The notes under the pieces were generated by a model. The model saw only the letters and a program-made list of their open reading frames with translations, did not search any database and was not told where the DNA came from. The position numbers and the translations under genes were made by a program. This document shows, in pieces, positions 40,666 through 49,750 of a stretch of 64,000 nt of DNA. Each line of letters opens with the position of its first letter. Within the stretch, counting starts at the first letter, position 1. Origin of the DNA: Candidatus Azobacteroides pseudotrichonymphae (GTDB lineage Bacteria > Bacteroidota > Bacteroidia > Bacteroidales > Azobacteroidaceae); contig AP017913.1 of NCBI GenBank assembly GCA_002091395.1, positions 240,001 through 304,000 of the forward strand, in the 5' to 3' direction.

Positions 40666-40695
40666 AAAAAATAAAGTGTGATTTATTTGTTATAA

Positions 40696-40718
40696 TTTAA
40701 TGATAACTGTTCATTAAA
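40696..40718 (+). terminator. Possible hairpin after the ferredoxin gene
   Basis: TTTAATGA and TCATTAAA form an 8-bp AT-only stem with a 7-nt loop, 31 bp past the ferredoxin stop. No T-run follows. It could mark the end of the nif transcript, but this is weak. Confidence 0.25.
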
Positions 40719-40961
40719 AACAAGAAATGTTGTGTTGAAGATATTTTTATAATTTGGTGAATATGTGTAAAATGTTGTTTGTAGTGTCTGTCATTGGAAA
40801 ATTGTTTAAATGTACCTGGATTCATAATATTTAGAAAATAAAGTAATAATTAGACTTTTGTCTATAGTAGGTATTATTATTCAATTTTTATGTATAGTAA
40901 TTATGTTTCATTTCTAAAATTATATAGAAAAAAGTATCTGTTTATTTTATTTATTATCGAT

Positions 40962-43900
40962 TTAATTTTTTAAAAATTTTTGAAAACGTTGTACTATTAC
41001 TAAAAAATCTGGATAATATTTTTCTTCTATTTTTAAATTTTGTTTAGAAAAAAAATTTAAAATATATTGTAAAAAAATGATGTCTTTTTTTATGTATTCT
41101 AGTACAGAAATATATTGATCATGATTTAAACTATTGTACCATTTTAAATTTTTTAACAATGTTTCTGCAAGTATTTTATAAAGTTTGTTAGCTCTTTTTA
41201 TATCACCTATTTGTGAATAGGCATTTGCTAAAAGGTAAGTAGAAGGGTAATCATAAGGTACATTATAAGACGGTATTACTTTTAAACATTTATCCAGTAC
41301 TTTTTTTGCACGTATAAAATCTTTTTCTTCTACTAATTTTGTAGCTAATTGTCCAAATATGGCACGAAAAATTCGTGCCATTCGTATTATATTTTCATCT
41401 AAATAAAGATTTTGTTGTTCCAAGTTTCCCCAACGATATTTATTCATGACAACATCATACATGATGTCAGTGTCAATTGGCTGATATTTATGGGCTTCAA
41501 ATGGAACAATTCTGTAAATTATACCGTCGCAGCGAAGGTATGGGAAAAGTCTAAGGTATTTATCTGAATTTACAGTTGCAGCATAATAAATCGGGCGTGA
41601 CCAATTTTTGTTATTTTTTAATATCTCTAATATCATTATTTCATCTTTTGTTAAGTATTTTTTTTCATTAGTAGTTACATCATTATCTGTTTTATTTTGT
41701 TTATTTCCAAAATCTATAATAAGATTGTGAGGAATCCATTTTGAATTCTTAGATTTTACTACTCCTGATTTTACTACTGCTGCTGAGTCGATTGGTATGA
41801 TTATTTTGTCAGTAGGAATATTATCCAATTCAAGATTATATTTTGCAATGAATTTATCTTCTATATTTTTTGATCTTATGCGATACAACGCTTCATCTAT
41901 TTTTATAGGATTCTTTTGTTCATTGAAAATATAGACAATATCGTGTTCACCTTGCGTATATTCATGTTTTTCCCACTTAATTGGAAGTGGCTTAGATTCA
42001 TATGCTTGTTGTTTCATTTGGTTAATATACCAGTCAGTTTGTAAATAACTTAAATTACATACACGAATGTCTTTACGTAATCCTTCAACTTCTTGTATAT
42101 ACCATAAAGGGAAAGTATCGTTATCTCCATTTGTGAAAATGATCGCATTTTGTTCGCATGCAGATAAATAATTCATAGCAAAATCTCTGACAACCAATCT
42201 TTTTGATCTGTCGTGGTCATCCCATGTTTGACTTCCCATTTGTATTGGAATAAGTAAACATATAACAGTTCCAAAAAATGCTGCTATAGTATTTGAAAAT
42301 TTAAAAGATTTTAACCAATTGATAATCCCAGCAGTTCCAAAACCTATCCAGATACAAAATGCATAAAATGAACCAGCGTATGCATAATCCCTTTCACGTG
42401 GTTGGAAAGGAGTTTGATTCAGGTAAACAGCTATTGCAAGTCCAGTCATAAAAAATAGCACAAAAATAGTTAAAAATTGATTTACTCCTTTTTTTTTGAA
42501 ATGAATTTGGAATATAATGCCTACTATACCAAGTAATAATGGTAACATATAAAATTTATTATGCCCTTTATTTTTAGCAATGCTATCAGGCATATTATTT
42601 TGTGAACCTAAACGAAATTGATCTAAAAATTTGATTCCTGTGATCCAATTCCCATTAGAGATTTCCCCATACCCTTGGATATCATTTTGTTTTCCACAGA
42701 AATTCCATAAGAAGTAACGTAAGTACATAAAATTACATTGATAGTTTAAGAAATATCTTAAATTTTCTAAAAATGTTGGTTTAAGTACAAATTTTATTCC
42801 TTGCGGAGTAAATATTTTGACACGAGTTCCCTTAAATTTTGACCATTCTTTATATCCTTGTATGTGTTGCGGTGATGAGCTGTACATTCTAGGAAATAAT
42901 GTACATAATTTGCTTAAGTATACATAAGTTTTTTTTCGTCCTGATACGTAGTATCTATCTCTTTCTGATGGATTTTTTTTATTGATTTGTGACCAAATAG
43001 CTCCTTTATCTTTTACTTCAGCTTCAAATATATTCCCTTTTCGTTTATATTTTAGTTCTGAAGCGAATGTTTGTCCGTATATCAGAGGGGTTTCTCCATA
43101 CTGTTCACGAGTTAAATAAGCTTTTAATGTAAATATATTGTTTGGTGAATTTTGATTCATTGGTGTATTGGATATAGACCGTATAACAATAAGTGCATAT
43201 GATGAATAGCCAATAGTCATAACTAATAAGCTAATTAATATTGTATTTAATGTAATTAAATCGATTTTTTTTGATAAAAAAATGAAAAAAGATATAGCAA
43301 TTATTATAAAAATGTCTAATACTAAATTATTGCTAATGAATGGTATTCCTAATAAAACGACTGATGCTATAAAAGCTATTTTCCCTTTTTTAATATTTTT
43401 TGGATTATTCATAATTTCCCAAATTGACCAAAATAAAATACTAAATAGAAAAATTAGATAGAAAATAACACCAGAATTGTATGGCAACTTAAGTATGTTG
43501 ACAAAAAACAATTCAAACCATCCACAAATGTCCACAATTCCTGGAATTAGCCCGTAAAGAATAAGTGCTACTATTCCAATGGAAATGATTAAAGCTGTAA
43601 TTGTTTTTCTTAACGTAGAATTAGGATTTTTTTTAAAAAAATAAACTAATGTAATGCACGGAATGCAGAGTAAATTTAGTAAATGAATAGCAATAGATAT
43701 TCCAGTTAAATAAGCGATTAATATCAGTAAATGATTTGAATTTGGTTCATCAGCGATATCTTCCCATTTTAAAATTAACCAGAAACTAATTGCAGTCATA
43801 AAAGAAGAAAAAGCATATACTTCTCCTTCTACAGCCGAAAACCAAAACGTATCAGAAAAAGTATAAGCCAATGCTCCTGTAGCTCCTGCACCCATGATAG

Positions 43901-44264
43901 TGACCAATTGGGCAATATTTATACTTTTAACATTGCTGTTTAAAATAATTTTTCTAACAAGACGTGTTATAGTCCAAAAAAGGAATAAAATAACTAGAGC
44001 ACTAAAAACAGCAGATAGAGCATTCAAAACCAATGCAACTTTTGAAGGAGAAGATGCAAGATGAGAAACAATGTTACCTATCAACATAAAAATTGGAGCT
44101 CCAGGTGGGTGCCCAACTTCTAATTTATATGCTGATGTAATAAATTCACTACAGTCCCAAAAACTTGCCGTTGGTTCGATAGTCATTAAATAAACAGTTG
44201 CTGCAATAGCGAATATTATAAATCCTAATATATTATTTATGATTTTATATTTTTTTATTTCCAT
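40962..44264 (-). CDS. DUF2723 polytopic membrane protein
   Basis: A very large (1100-residue) protein of the DUF2723 family, related to O-mannosyl and oligosaccharyl transferases of the GT-C fold. The N-terminus has a membrane span followed by EPTASFWDCSEFITSAYKLE and GHPPGAPIFMLIGN, the family signature, with Asp and Glu in the first loop as possible catalytic residues. About a dozen spans follow in the first 700 residues, and GDNDTFPLWYIQEVEGLR marks the second half. The C-terminal 150 residues are helical with a TPR-like repeat. It may glycosylate surface proteins or lipids. A perfect 10-bp hairpin (41359-41381) lies within it. Confidence 0.85.
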   Translation of the reverse strand: MEIKKYKIINNILGFIIFAIAATVYLMTIEPTASFWDCSEFITSAYKLEVGHPPGAPIFMLIGNIVSHLASSPSKVALVLNALSAVFSALVILFLFWTITRLVRKIILNSNVKSINIAQLVTIMGAGATGALAYTFSDTFWFSAVEGEVYAFSSFMTAISFWLILKWEDIADEPNSNHLLILIAYLTGISIAIHLLNLLCIPCITLVYFFKKNPNSTLRKTITALIISIGIVALILYGLIPGIVDICGWFELFFVNILKLPYNSGVIFYLIFLFSILFWSIWEIMNNPKNIKKGKIAFIASVVLLGIPFISNNLVLDIFIIIAISFFIFLSKKIDLITLNTILISLLVMTIGYSSYALIVIRSISNTPMNQNSPNNIFTLKAYLTREQYGETPLIYGQTFASELKYKRKGNIFEAEVKDKGAIWSQINKKNPSERDRYYVSGRKKTYVYLSKLCTLFPRMYSSSPQHIQGYKEWSKFKGTRVKIFTPQGIKFVLKPTFLENLRYFLNYQCNFMYLRYFLWNFCGKQNDIQGYGEISNGNWITGIKFLDQFRLGSQNNMPDSIAKNKGHNKFYMLPLLLGIVGIIFQIHFKKKGVNQFLTIFVLFFMTGLAIAVYLNQTPFQPRERDYAYAGSFYAFCIWIGFGTAGIINWLKSFKFSNTIAAFFGTVICLLIPIQMGSQTWDDHDRSKRLVVRDFAMNYLSACEQNAIIFTNGDNDTFPLWYIQEVEGLRKDIRVCNLSYLQTDWYINQMKQQAYESKPLPIKWEKHEYTQGEHDIVYIFNEQKNPIKIDEALYRIRSKNIEDKFIAKYNLELDNIPTDKIIIPIDSAAVVKSGVVKSKNSKWIPHNLIIDFGNKQNKTDNDVTTNEKKYLTKDEIMILEILKNNKNWSRPIYYAATVNSDKYLRLFPYLRCDGIIYRIVPFEAHKYQPIDTDIMYDVVMNKYRWGNLEQQNLYLDENIIRMARIFRAIFGQLATKLVEEKDFIRAKKVLDKCLKVIPSYNVPYDYPSTYLLANAYSQIGDIKRANKLYKILAETLLKNLKWYNSLNHDQYISVLEYIKKDIIFLQYILNFFSKQNLKIEEKYYPDFLVIVQRFQKFLKN
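41359..41381. repeat. In-gene perfect 10-bp inverted repeat
   Basis: ATGGCACGAA and TTCGTGCCAT are separated by AAA, inside the DUF2723 gene. The stem has several G-C pairs, unlike the AT-only hairpins elsewhere. The frame stays open. Confidence 0.7.
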
Positions 44265-44429
44265 CTTTGATCTTTTAATTATAATTTAATTTATAACGTT
44301 CGAAAATATTTATTGTAATATAATTACACAAAAATAATAAAAAATTATTTTTAGCTTTCTTAATATTTATGAAGTTTGCGAATGTAATGCATTATATATA
44401 AAATATATTATTCATATTAAATTTCATTT

Positions 44430-44918
44430 ATGAAAATAGTTGGGGTACTTTCTGATACTCATGCGTGTTGGGATAATAAATTTATTTTCTATTTTTCTAA
44501 TTGTGACGAAATATGGCATGCTGGGGATATTGGTAGTGAACTTGTATTAAGTCGGTTGCAACAGTTTAAAACTATAAGAGCTGTTTATGGAAATATAGAT
44601 GGGTATGTTCTTAAAATTATTTGTCCGAAAATATTACGGTTTAGAATAGAAAATGTTAATGTTTTATTAACTCATATTGGAGGTTACCCTGGTAATTATG
44701 ATTTTAAAATACGTAATGAACTTTATAAGAATACTCCTGACATTTTTGTTTGTGGTCATTCACATATTTTGAAAATTGTATACGATGAAAAATTAGGAGT
44801 GTTGTGTTTAAATCCAGGGGCTTCTGGCAAGTATGGTGTTCATAAAATGCGTACTTTGCTACGATTTGTTATTAATGGAAATCAAATTAATAATATTGAA
44901 ATTATAGAATTGAATTAG
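44430..44918 (+). CDS. YfcE/MJ0936-type metallophosphodiesterase
   Basis: A 162-residue calcineurin-like phosphodiesterase. Metal-binding motifs are all present: SDTHACWDN, HAGDIGS, GNIDG, THIGGYPGNY and GHSHILK. Members cleave small phosphodiesters with Mn or Ni ions; the natural substrate is unclear. The gene is complete and stands alone between divergent and convergent neighbours. Confidence 0.93.
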   Translation: MKIVGVLSDTHACWDNKFIFYFSNCDEIWHAGDIGSELVLSRLQQFKTIRAVYGNIDGYVLKIICPKILRFRIENVNVLLTHIGGYPGNYDFKIRNELYKNTPDIFVCGHSHILKIVYDEKLGVLCLNPGASGKYGVHKMRTLLRFVINGNQINNIEIIELN

Positions 44919-45230
44919 TATGTTGCTACATATACTTAGTAACTTAAGTGGATTTTATTAATGAGTAAATTAATAAATGGCAATGAAACAAAAAAATGAA
45001 AATGTAAGTTTGATGTAACCTAATTGAAGATTAATTTCTAATTAATTTTAATTAGTTAATATTTTATTTAAAGTTGTTTAAGATAATAGAGACACGCTAA
45101 TAAAACAATTAACTATTTTTATTATTTGATATTAGTTTGAATTGTTATTTATGAATAATTGTATAATCCTGCTAAGACATTTTTACAAAATGTTTGTGAA
45201 GTAGTAGACTAAATTTAGTTATTATAATAA
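44919..45230. other. Gene-free region between phosphodiesterase and serA
   Basis: 312 bp of AT-rich sequence between two convergent genes. I see no clear hairpin or gene remnant. Confidence 0.5.
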
Positions 45231-46154
45231 TCATCTCTTGAACTCTATTTGAAATTGAATTTTCCCATTTAAAAGAAAATCTACAATTTGCTTAGCTGCA
45301 GCTATTCCTGCGTTATTATTTGCTTCTATTGTTTGAGCTCCAATTTTTTTTCGAGTTGAGAAATAGCGTTTTGGAAATTTAATTTTTAATTCTTCATCAT
45401 TATCAGGCATTATATCTGTTATATATTTAACATTTTGATAATTCTCCATCCACTTCATTAAGTCTTCTTCATCAATTATTTCTTTTCTAGAAGTATTTAT
45501 TAAAATAGCGTCTTTTTGCATCATTTCTAGCAAACGATAATTGATAGAACGATCAGTCGCTGATGTAGCTGGAATATGTAGTGATATATACTGACATGTT
45601 TTGTATAATTCTTCCTTTGAATCAGATATATTTATATTTTTTTTAAAAATTTCTTCTGTATAGAATGTATCATATACATATATATCCATTTCAAATCCTT
45701 TAGCAATTCGTGCAACATTTTTACCTACATTCCCGTAGCCATGTATGCCTAATTTTTTCCCCTTAAGTTCTATTCCACTATTTCCATCATAAAAATTTCT
45801 AGATGCATTTACCATCATTCCTAATGTTAATTCAGCCACTGCATTGGCATTTTGCCCTGGTGTGTTCATTACAACTATATTACGAGCTGTTGTAGATGTT
45901 AGATCTATATTATCTGTACCAGCACCAGCTCTTACTATGACTTTTAATTTTTTTGCAGAAACTAGAATTTCATTTGTTATTAAATCACTTCTAACAATGA
46001 TAGCATCTACATCTTTTACTGCATTCAATACTTGAGATTCACTATGATATTTTTCTAATATAATTGTTTCTAGTGAAGCACTATTAATGATTTTATTTAT
46101 ATTTTCGATTGCTTTTTGTGCAAAAGGTTTCTTTGTAAGAATTAATACTTTCAT
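45231..46154 (-). CDS. serA: D-3-phosphoglycerate dehydrogenase (short form)
   Basis: The first enzyme of serine synthesis, oxidising 3-phosphoglycerate with NAD. It is 307 residues and lacks the C-terminal ACT domain, as in Bacteroides SerA, so serine feedback is unlikely. It has RAGAGTDNIDL, NTPGQNANAVAELTLGMM, the Rossmann motif GIHGYGNVGKNVARIA and INTSRKEIIDE. The C-terminal IGAQTIEANNNAGIAAAKQI matches the Bacteroidales clade. The usual partner serC is not adjacent. Confidence 0.93.
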   Translation of the reverse strand: MKVLILTKKPFAQKAIENINKIINSASLETIILEKYHSESQVLNAVKDVDAIIVRSDLITNEILVSAKKLKVIVRAGAGTDNIDLTSTTARNIVVMNTPGQNANAVAELTLGMMVNASRNFYDGNSGIELKGKKLGIHGYGNVGKNVARIAKGFEMDIYVYDTFYTEEIFKKNINISDSKEELYKTCQYISLHIPATSATDRSINYRLLEMMQKDAILINTSRKEIIDEEDLMKWMENYQNVKYITDIMPDNDEELKIKFPKRYFSTRKKIGAQTIEANNNAGIAAAKQIVDFLLNGKIQFQIEFKR

Positions 46155-46321
46155 AGAGTGTTTTGTTGTTTTTTTAATTATTGTGTATTACAAAATCTAA
46201 AGATAGATAATACAGTTTAAAATTTATCGTGAAAAGGTTCCAAAAAATGTTTTATTTTTGGAAAAATGTTTTAGCAATTTAGTTTTTTAATTATAGTCAA
46301 GCTTAATAGTTTTAATTTGTT

Positions 46322-47224
46322 ATGTTTTATTACCATGTTCCAGTCCTCTTAAAAGAGAGTGTAGAAGGATTAAATGTTTGTGATGGTGGTGTCTATGTTG
46401 ATGCAACTTTTGGTTGTGGTGGTCATTCAAAAAAAATACTAAGTGAGTTAAATAATGAAGGCCATTTATATGGATTTGATCAAGATGAGTATAGCGAAAA
46501 AAATATTATTTATGATAAAAAATTTACCTTTGTAAGAGGTAATTTTCGTTACCTTATTCATTTTATGGATTGGTACAATGTAAAAAAAATAAATGGACTA
46601 ATAGTGGATTTGGGAGTTTCTTCAGTACATTTTGACGATTATAAAAGAGGGTTTTCGTTTCGCTTTGTTGGGATGTTGGATATGCGAATGAATCAAAGAA
46701 GTGGGCAGACTGCTTCTGATATTTTAAATACTTATTCGGAAAAACAATTAAATAACGTATTTCGATTGTATGGAGAATTAAAAAATTCACATTTTATTGC
46801 ATATGCAGTTGTTAAAGCTAGGAGGTTAAAAAAAATATATACTATACAGGATTTTTTGAATATTATTAACCCTTTTATAATTGTAAAAACAAAAAAAAAA
46901 CAACTATCTCAAATTTTTCAAGCTCTGAGAATAGAGGTAAATAAAGAGTTGGATTCTTTGAAAGAATTGCTTATTCAAGCAAAAGATCTATTAAAATTGA
47001 ATGGAAGAATTGTGGTTATAACGTATCATTCCTTGGAAGACCGTTTAGTTAAAACTTTTTTTAAAACAGGCAATTTTGATGGGAAAATTGATAAAGATTT
47101 TTATGGTAATGTGTCTTCTACATTTAAAATTATCAATCGCAAAGTGATTATTCCATGTAATGAAGAAATAATGAAAAATCCGAGATCAAGAAGTGCTAAA
47201 TTAAGAATTGCAGAAAAAATTTAA
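46322..47224 (+). CDS. rsmH: 16S rRNA m4C1402 methyltransferase
   Basis: RsmH (formerly MraW) methylates N4 of C1402 in 16S rRNA. The 300 residues show YHVPVLLKESVEGL, YVDATFGCGGHSKKIL (SAM site), LIVDLGVSSVHFDD, GFSFRFVGMLDMRM and ITYHSLEDRLVKTFF. It begins a run of cell-division and wall genes (rsmH-ftsL-pbp-murE-mraY) with gaps of only 3-9 bp. mraZ, which normally precedes it, is absent. Confidence 0.96.
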   Translation: MFYYHVPVLLKESVEGLNVCDGGVYVDATFGCGGHSKKILSELNNEGHLYGFDQDEYSEKNIIYDKKFTFVRGNFRYLIHFMDWYNVKKINGLIVDLGVSSVHFDDYKRGFSFRFVGMLDMRMNQRSGQTASDILNTYSEKQLNNVFRLYGELKNSHFIAYAVVKARRLKKIYTIQDFLNIINPFIIVKTKKKQLSQIFQALRIEVNKELDSLKELLIQAKDLLKLNGRIVVITYHSLEDRLVKTFFKTGNFDGKIDKDFYGNVSSTFKIINRKVIIPCNEEIMKNPRSRSAKLRIAEKI

Positions 47225-47233
47225 AATTATATT

Positions 47234-47575
47234 ATGATGAAAATGACAGAACAAGAAAAAAAAAGTATAAAATATAATTTTAAACGAATTATTTCAGGTG
47301 ATATTTTAGGAGAAGATTTTTTTTTTAAACAATTCAAGTTGCATATACTGTTAGTAGTGTTGATGTTATTTTTTATTAACAATAAGTATTCTTTATCGAA
47401 TAAATTATTAGAAATGGAATATCTAAAAAAAAATTTGATTTACGTTAGTGATAAAAACTTGGATCTTTTGACAGAGTTAGTTCCGTATTCTCGTTTATCT
47501 AAAATTGAAAAATTATTAGAATTTAAAAAAATGAAGTTTTCTTATAAAATTCAAATTTACGAATTACATAAATAA
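47234..47575 (+). CDS. FtsL-like division protein
   Basis: A 113-residue protein with one membrane span (about residues 36-52) preceded by a cytoplasmic N-terminus and followed by a helical, probably coiled-coil, periplasmic part (KLLEMEYLKKNL onward). Topology, size and position between rsmH and the penicillin-binding protein gene match the Bacteroidetes FtsL-like protein. Sequence identity in this family is low, so the call rests mainly on context. FtsL would help recruit the septal synthase. Confidence 0.75.
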   Translation: MMKMTEQEKKSIKYNFKRIISGDILGEDFFFKQFKLHILLVVLMLFFINNKYSLSNKLLEMEYLKKNLIYVSDKNLDLLTELVPYSRLSKIEKLLEFKKMKFSYKIQIYELHK

Positions 47576-47584
47576 ATCTAAAGT

Positions 47585-49747
47585 ATGGATGAAAATCAAT
47601 CTATAGATAAGAGAATAAAAGATTGTTATGCCTTTTTAGTATTTGTTGTTATTATATTTTTTGTTTTTATATTTGGAAAAGCATGTGTTATTTCAATTTT
47701 TTATGGTAAATATTTTGGAAATATTGGTAATAAGCAATTTATTTCTACTGACTTAAAAATATTTCCAAAACGTGGCAATATTTATTCTTCTGAACATGAG
47801 TTAATGGCAACTTCTAAATCAGAGTATCGTTTGTTTGTAGATTTTCTCGCAGAAGGTATTAAAGTAGATACTTTGAAAAAATATGTAGGAACTATTTCTG
47901 TAGAATTGAACAAAATGTTTCCTGAAAAATCAGCAGATCAATATAGAATTCATATTATGAAAGGATGGAATATTCGTTATAAAAAAAATCGAAGATACCG
48001 TCTATTAGATCAAGATGTGAGTTATTTACAAATGGAAAAAATAAAACGAATGCCTTTTTTTAACAAAGGGAGCAATAAATCAGGGTTGTATTGTAAATTA
48101 TTCTTGAAGAGAGTGAATCCATATGGAACATTGGCTTTACGAACAATTGGAGATGTTTATGGTGAATTAGGGAAAGGTGGTAAAAATGGACTTGAAAAGT
48201 ACTATGATAATTTTTTATGTGGGCGATACGGATCGATTATGCGGAAAAAAATACATGGAAGATGTGTTGATATGTATAATTCAATTCCTATTTCTGGCAG
48301 AGATATTGTGACTACTATTAATGTTAAGATGCAAGACATTGTAGAAAAAAATTTATTAGATAATTTGAAAAAATTTAAAGCTGAATTTGGCTCAGTAGTA
48401 TTAATGGAGGTTGCTACAGGAGAAGTTAAAGCTATTGCTAATCTAAAGTATATTGGCAAAAATACTTGGAAAGAAGTTCAAAACTACGCAGTTTCTGACT
48501 TAGGAGAGCCAGGATCTACTTTTAAAGTAGTTTCTATGATGGTTGCAATTGAAGATGGGTTAGTTCGTGCGGAAGATTCAGTGGATACAGATGATGGGAA
48601 GGTAATGATTTGTGGAAAACTATTAACAGATCATAATGCTAATCGTGGAGGATATGGGAAAATTACAGCTTCGCAAAGTATTCGTTATTCATCTAACATT
48701 GGGGTAGCTAAGTTAATTCAAAAAGCTTATGGTAATAATCCTGGTAAATATGTAGATGGCATTTATAGAATAGGATTTTGTAAAGATATGAAATTAGAAA
48801 TCCCTGGTGCTGGTATTCCAAGAATTCGTCATCCAAAAATAAAAAAATCAAAAGAATATTGGTCAAATTCTACATTGCCATGGATGTCATTTGGTTATGA
48901 AACACAAATTCCACCTATTTATATCCTATCTTTTTTTAATGCAATTGCTAATAATGGAAAATTGATTAAGCCAATTTTTGTAAAAAAAATTGTATGCAAG
49001 AAGAAAATTTTGTATAAAAAAACGCAAGTAATAAATAATAAAATATGTTCCACTTCTACATTAGTTATTATTCGTAAAATGTTGAATGATGTTGTGAATA
49101 AATTAGATGGAACTGGAGCTTCTGCTCATTCTGATAATGTTAGTATTTCTGGTAAAACTGGAACAATTCGGATTTCAAAAGGTGCAGAAGGATATAATTC
49201 ATATGGAATATCACACCAAGTATCATTTTGTGGATATTTTCCGTCAGAAAGACCACAATATTCTTGTATTGTAGTTATGTGGAAACCTCATTGTGGCATC
49301 CCTTCTGGTGGAAATATGTGTGGTCCTGTTTTTAAAAATATTGCAGAAGAAATGTATGCAAAAAAATTTGTTTCTAATATAGAATCAATTTCATTAGATA
49401 CAATACATCCCTTTCTGCCATTTTTCAAAAATGGCAGAAAGGGATGTATTGTACAAATCTTAAAAAGATTGCAAATTCCTAATGTAAACATAAATAATAA
49501 AGGATATGACAAATTGTCTATTTGTACTATTAAAAATAATAGTATGGTTGTTTTTTTAAAAAATCAAAATGGGATTTTTACGAAAATTCCTGATGTTAGA
49601 GGAATGGGAGCTAAAGATGCAGTTTTTACTTTGGAGAGTGTTGGATTTAAAGTAAATCTTTTTGGAAGAGGAACGGTTAGTACACAATCTATTTTACCAG
49701 GAATTAGTAACAAAAAAAACAAAATTATTTCATTGTATTTAAAATGA
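47585..49747 (+). CDS. ftsI: Septal penicillin-binding protein (FtsI-type) with PASTA domain
   Basis: A 720-residue class B transpeptidase that cross-links septal peptidoglycan. It has an N-terminal span (about residues 17-37), a dimerisation domain, and the transpeptidase motifs STFK in EPGSTFKVVSMM, SSN in RYSSNIG and KTG in SGKTGTIR. A PASTA domain closes the protein (IPDVRGMGAKDAVFTLESVG). Between transpeptidase and PASTA, residues 605-623 are coded by a 55-bp near-complete palindrome. The frame is open throughout. Second-to-last of the division genes in this block before murE. Confidence 0.94.
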   Translation: MDENQSIDKRIKDCYAFLVFVVIIFFVFIFGKACVISIFYGKYFGNIGNKQFISTDLKIFPKRGNIYSSEHELMATSKSEYRLFVDFLAEGIKVDTLKKYVGTISVELNKMFPEKSADQYRIHIMKGWNIRYKKNRRYRLLDQDVSYLQMEKIKRMPFFNKGSNKSGLYCKLFLKRVNPYGTLALRTIGDVYGELGKGGKNGLEKYYDNFLCGRYGSIMRKKIHGRCVDMYNSIPISGRDIVTTINVKMQDIVEKNLLDNLKKFKAEFGSVVLMEVATGEVKAIANLKYIGKNTWKEVQNYAVSDLGEPGSTFKVVSMMVAIEDGLVRAEDSVDTDDGKVMICGKLLTDHNANRGGYGKITASQSIRYSSNIGVAKLIQKAYGNNPGKYVDGIYRIGFCKDMKLEIPGAGIPRIRHPKIKKSKEYWSNSTLPWMSFGYETQIPPIYILSFFNAIANNGKLIKPIFVKKIVCKKKILYKKTQVINNKICSTSTLVIIRKMLNDVVNKLDGTGASAHSDNVSISGKTGTIRISKGAEGYNSYGISHQVSFCGYFPSERPQYSCIVVMWKPHCGIPSGGNMCGPVFKNIAEEMYAKKFVSNIESISLDTIHPFLPFFKNGRKGCIVQILKRLQIPNVNINNKGYDKLSICTIKNNSMVVFLKNQNGIFTKIPDVRGMGAKDAVFTLESVGFKVNLFGRGTVSTQSILPGISNKKNKIISLYLK
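49399..49453. repeat. Perfect 27-bp inverted repeat inside ftsI
   Basis: Arms 49399-49425 and 49427-49453 are exact reverse complements around a single base. It codes for about residues 605-623 in the linker between the transpeptidase and PASTA domains. Both strands of the palindrome read as open peptide. Confidence 0.95.
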
Positions 49748-49750
49748 CTT

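Noticed and set aside
41755..41783. A tandem 15-bp repeat in the DUF2723 gene coding for two similar five-residue units
   Set aside because: Only two imperfect copies in a variable part; a trivial duplication.
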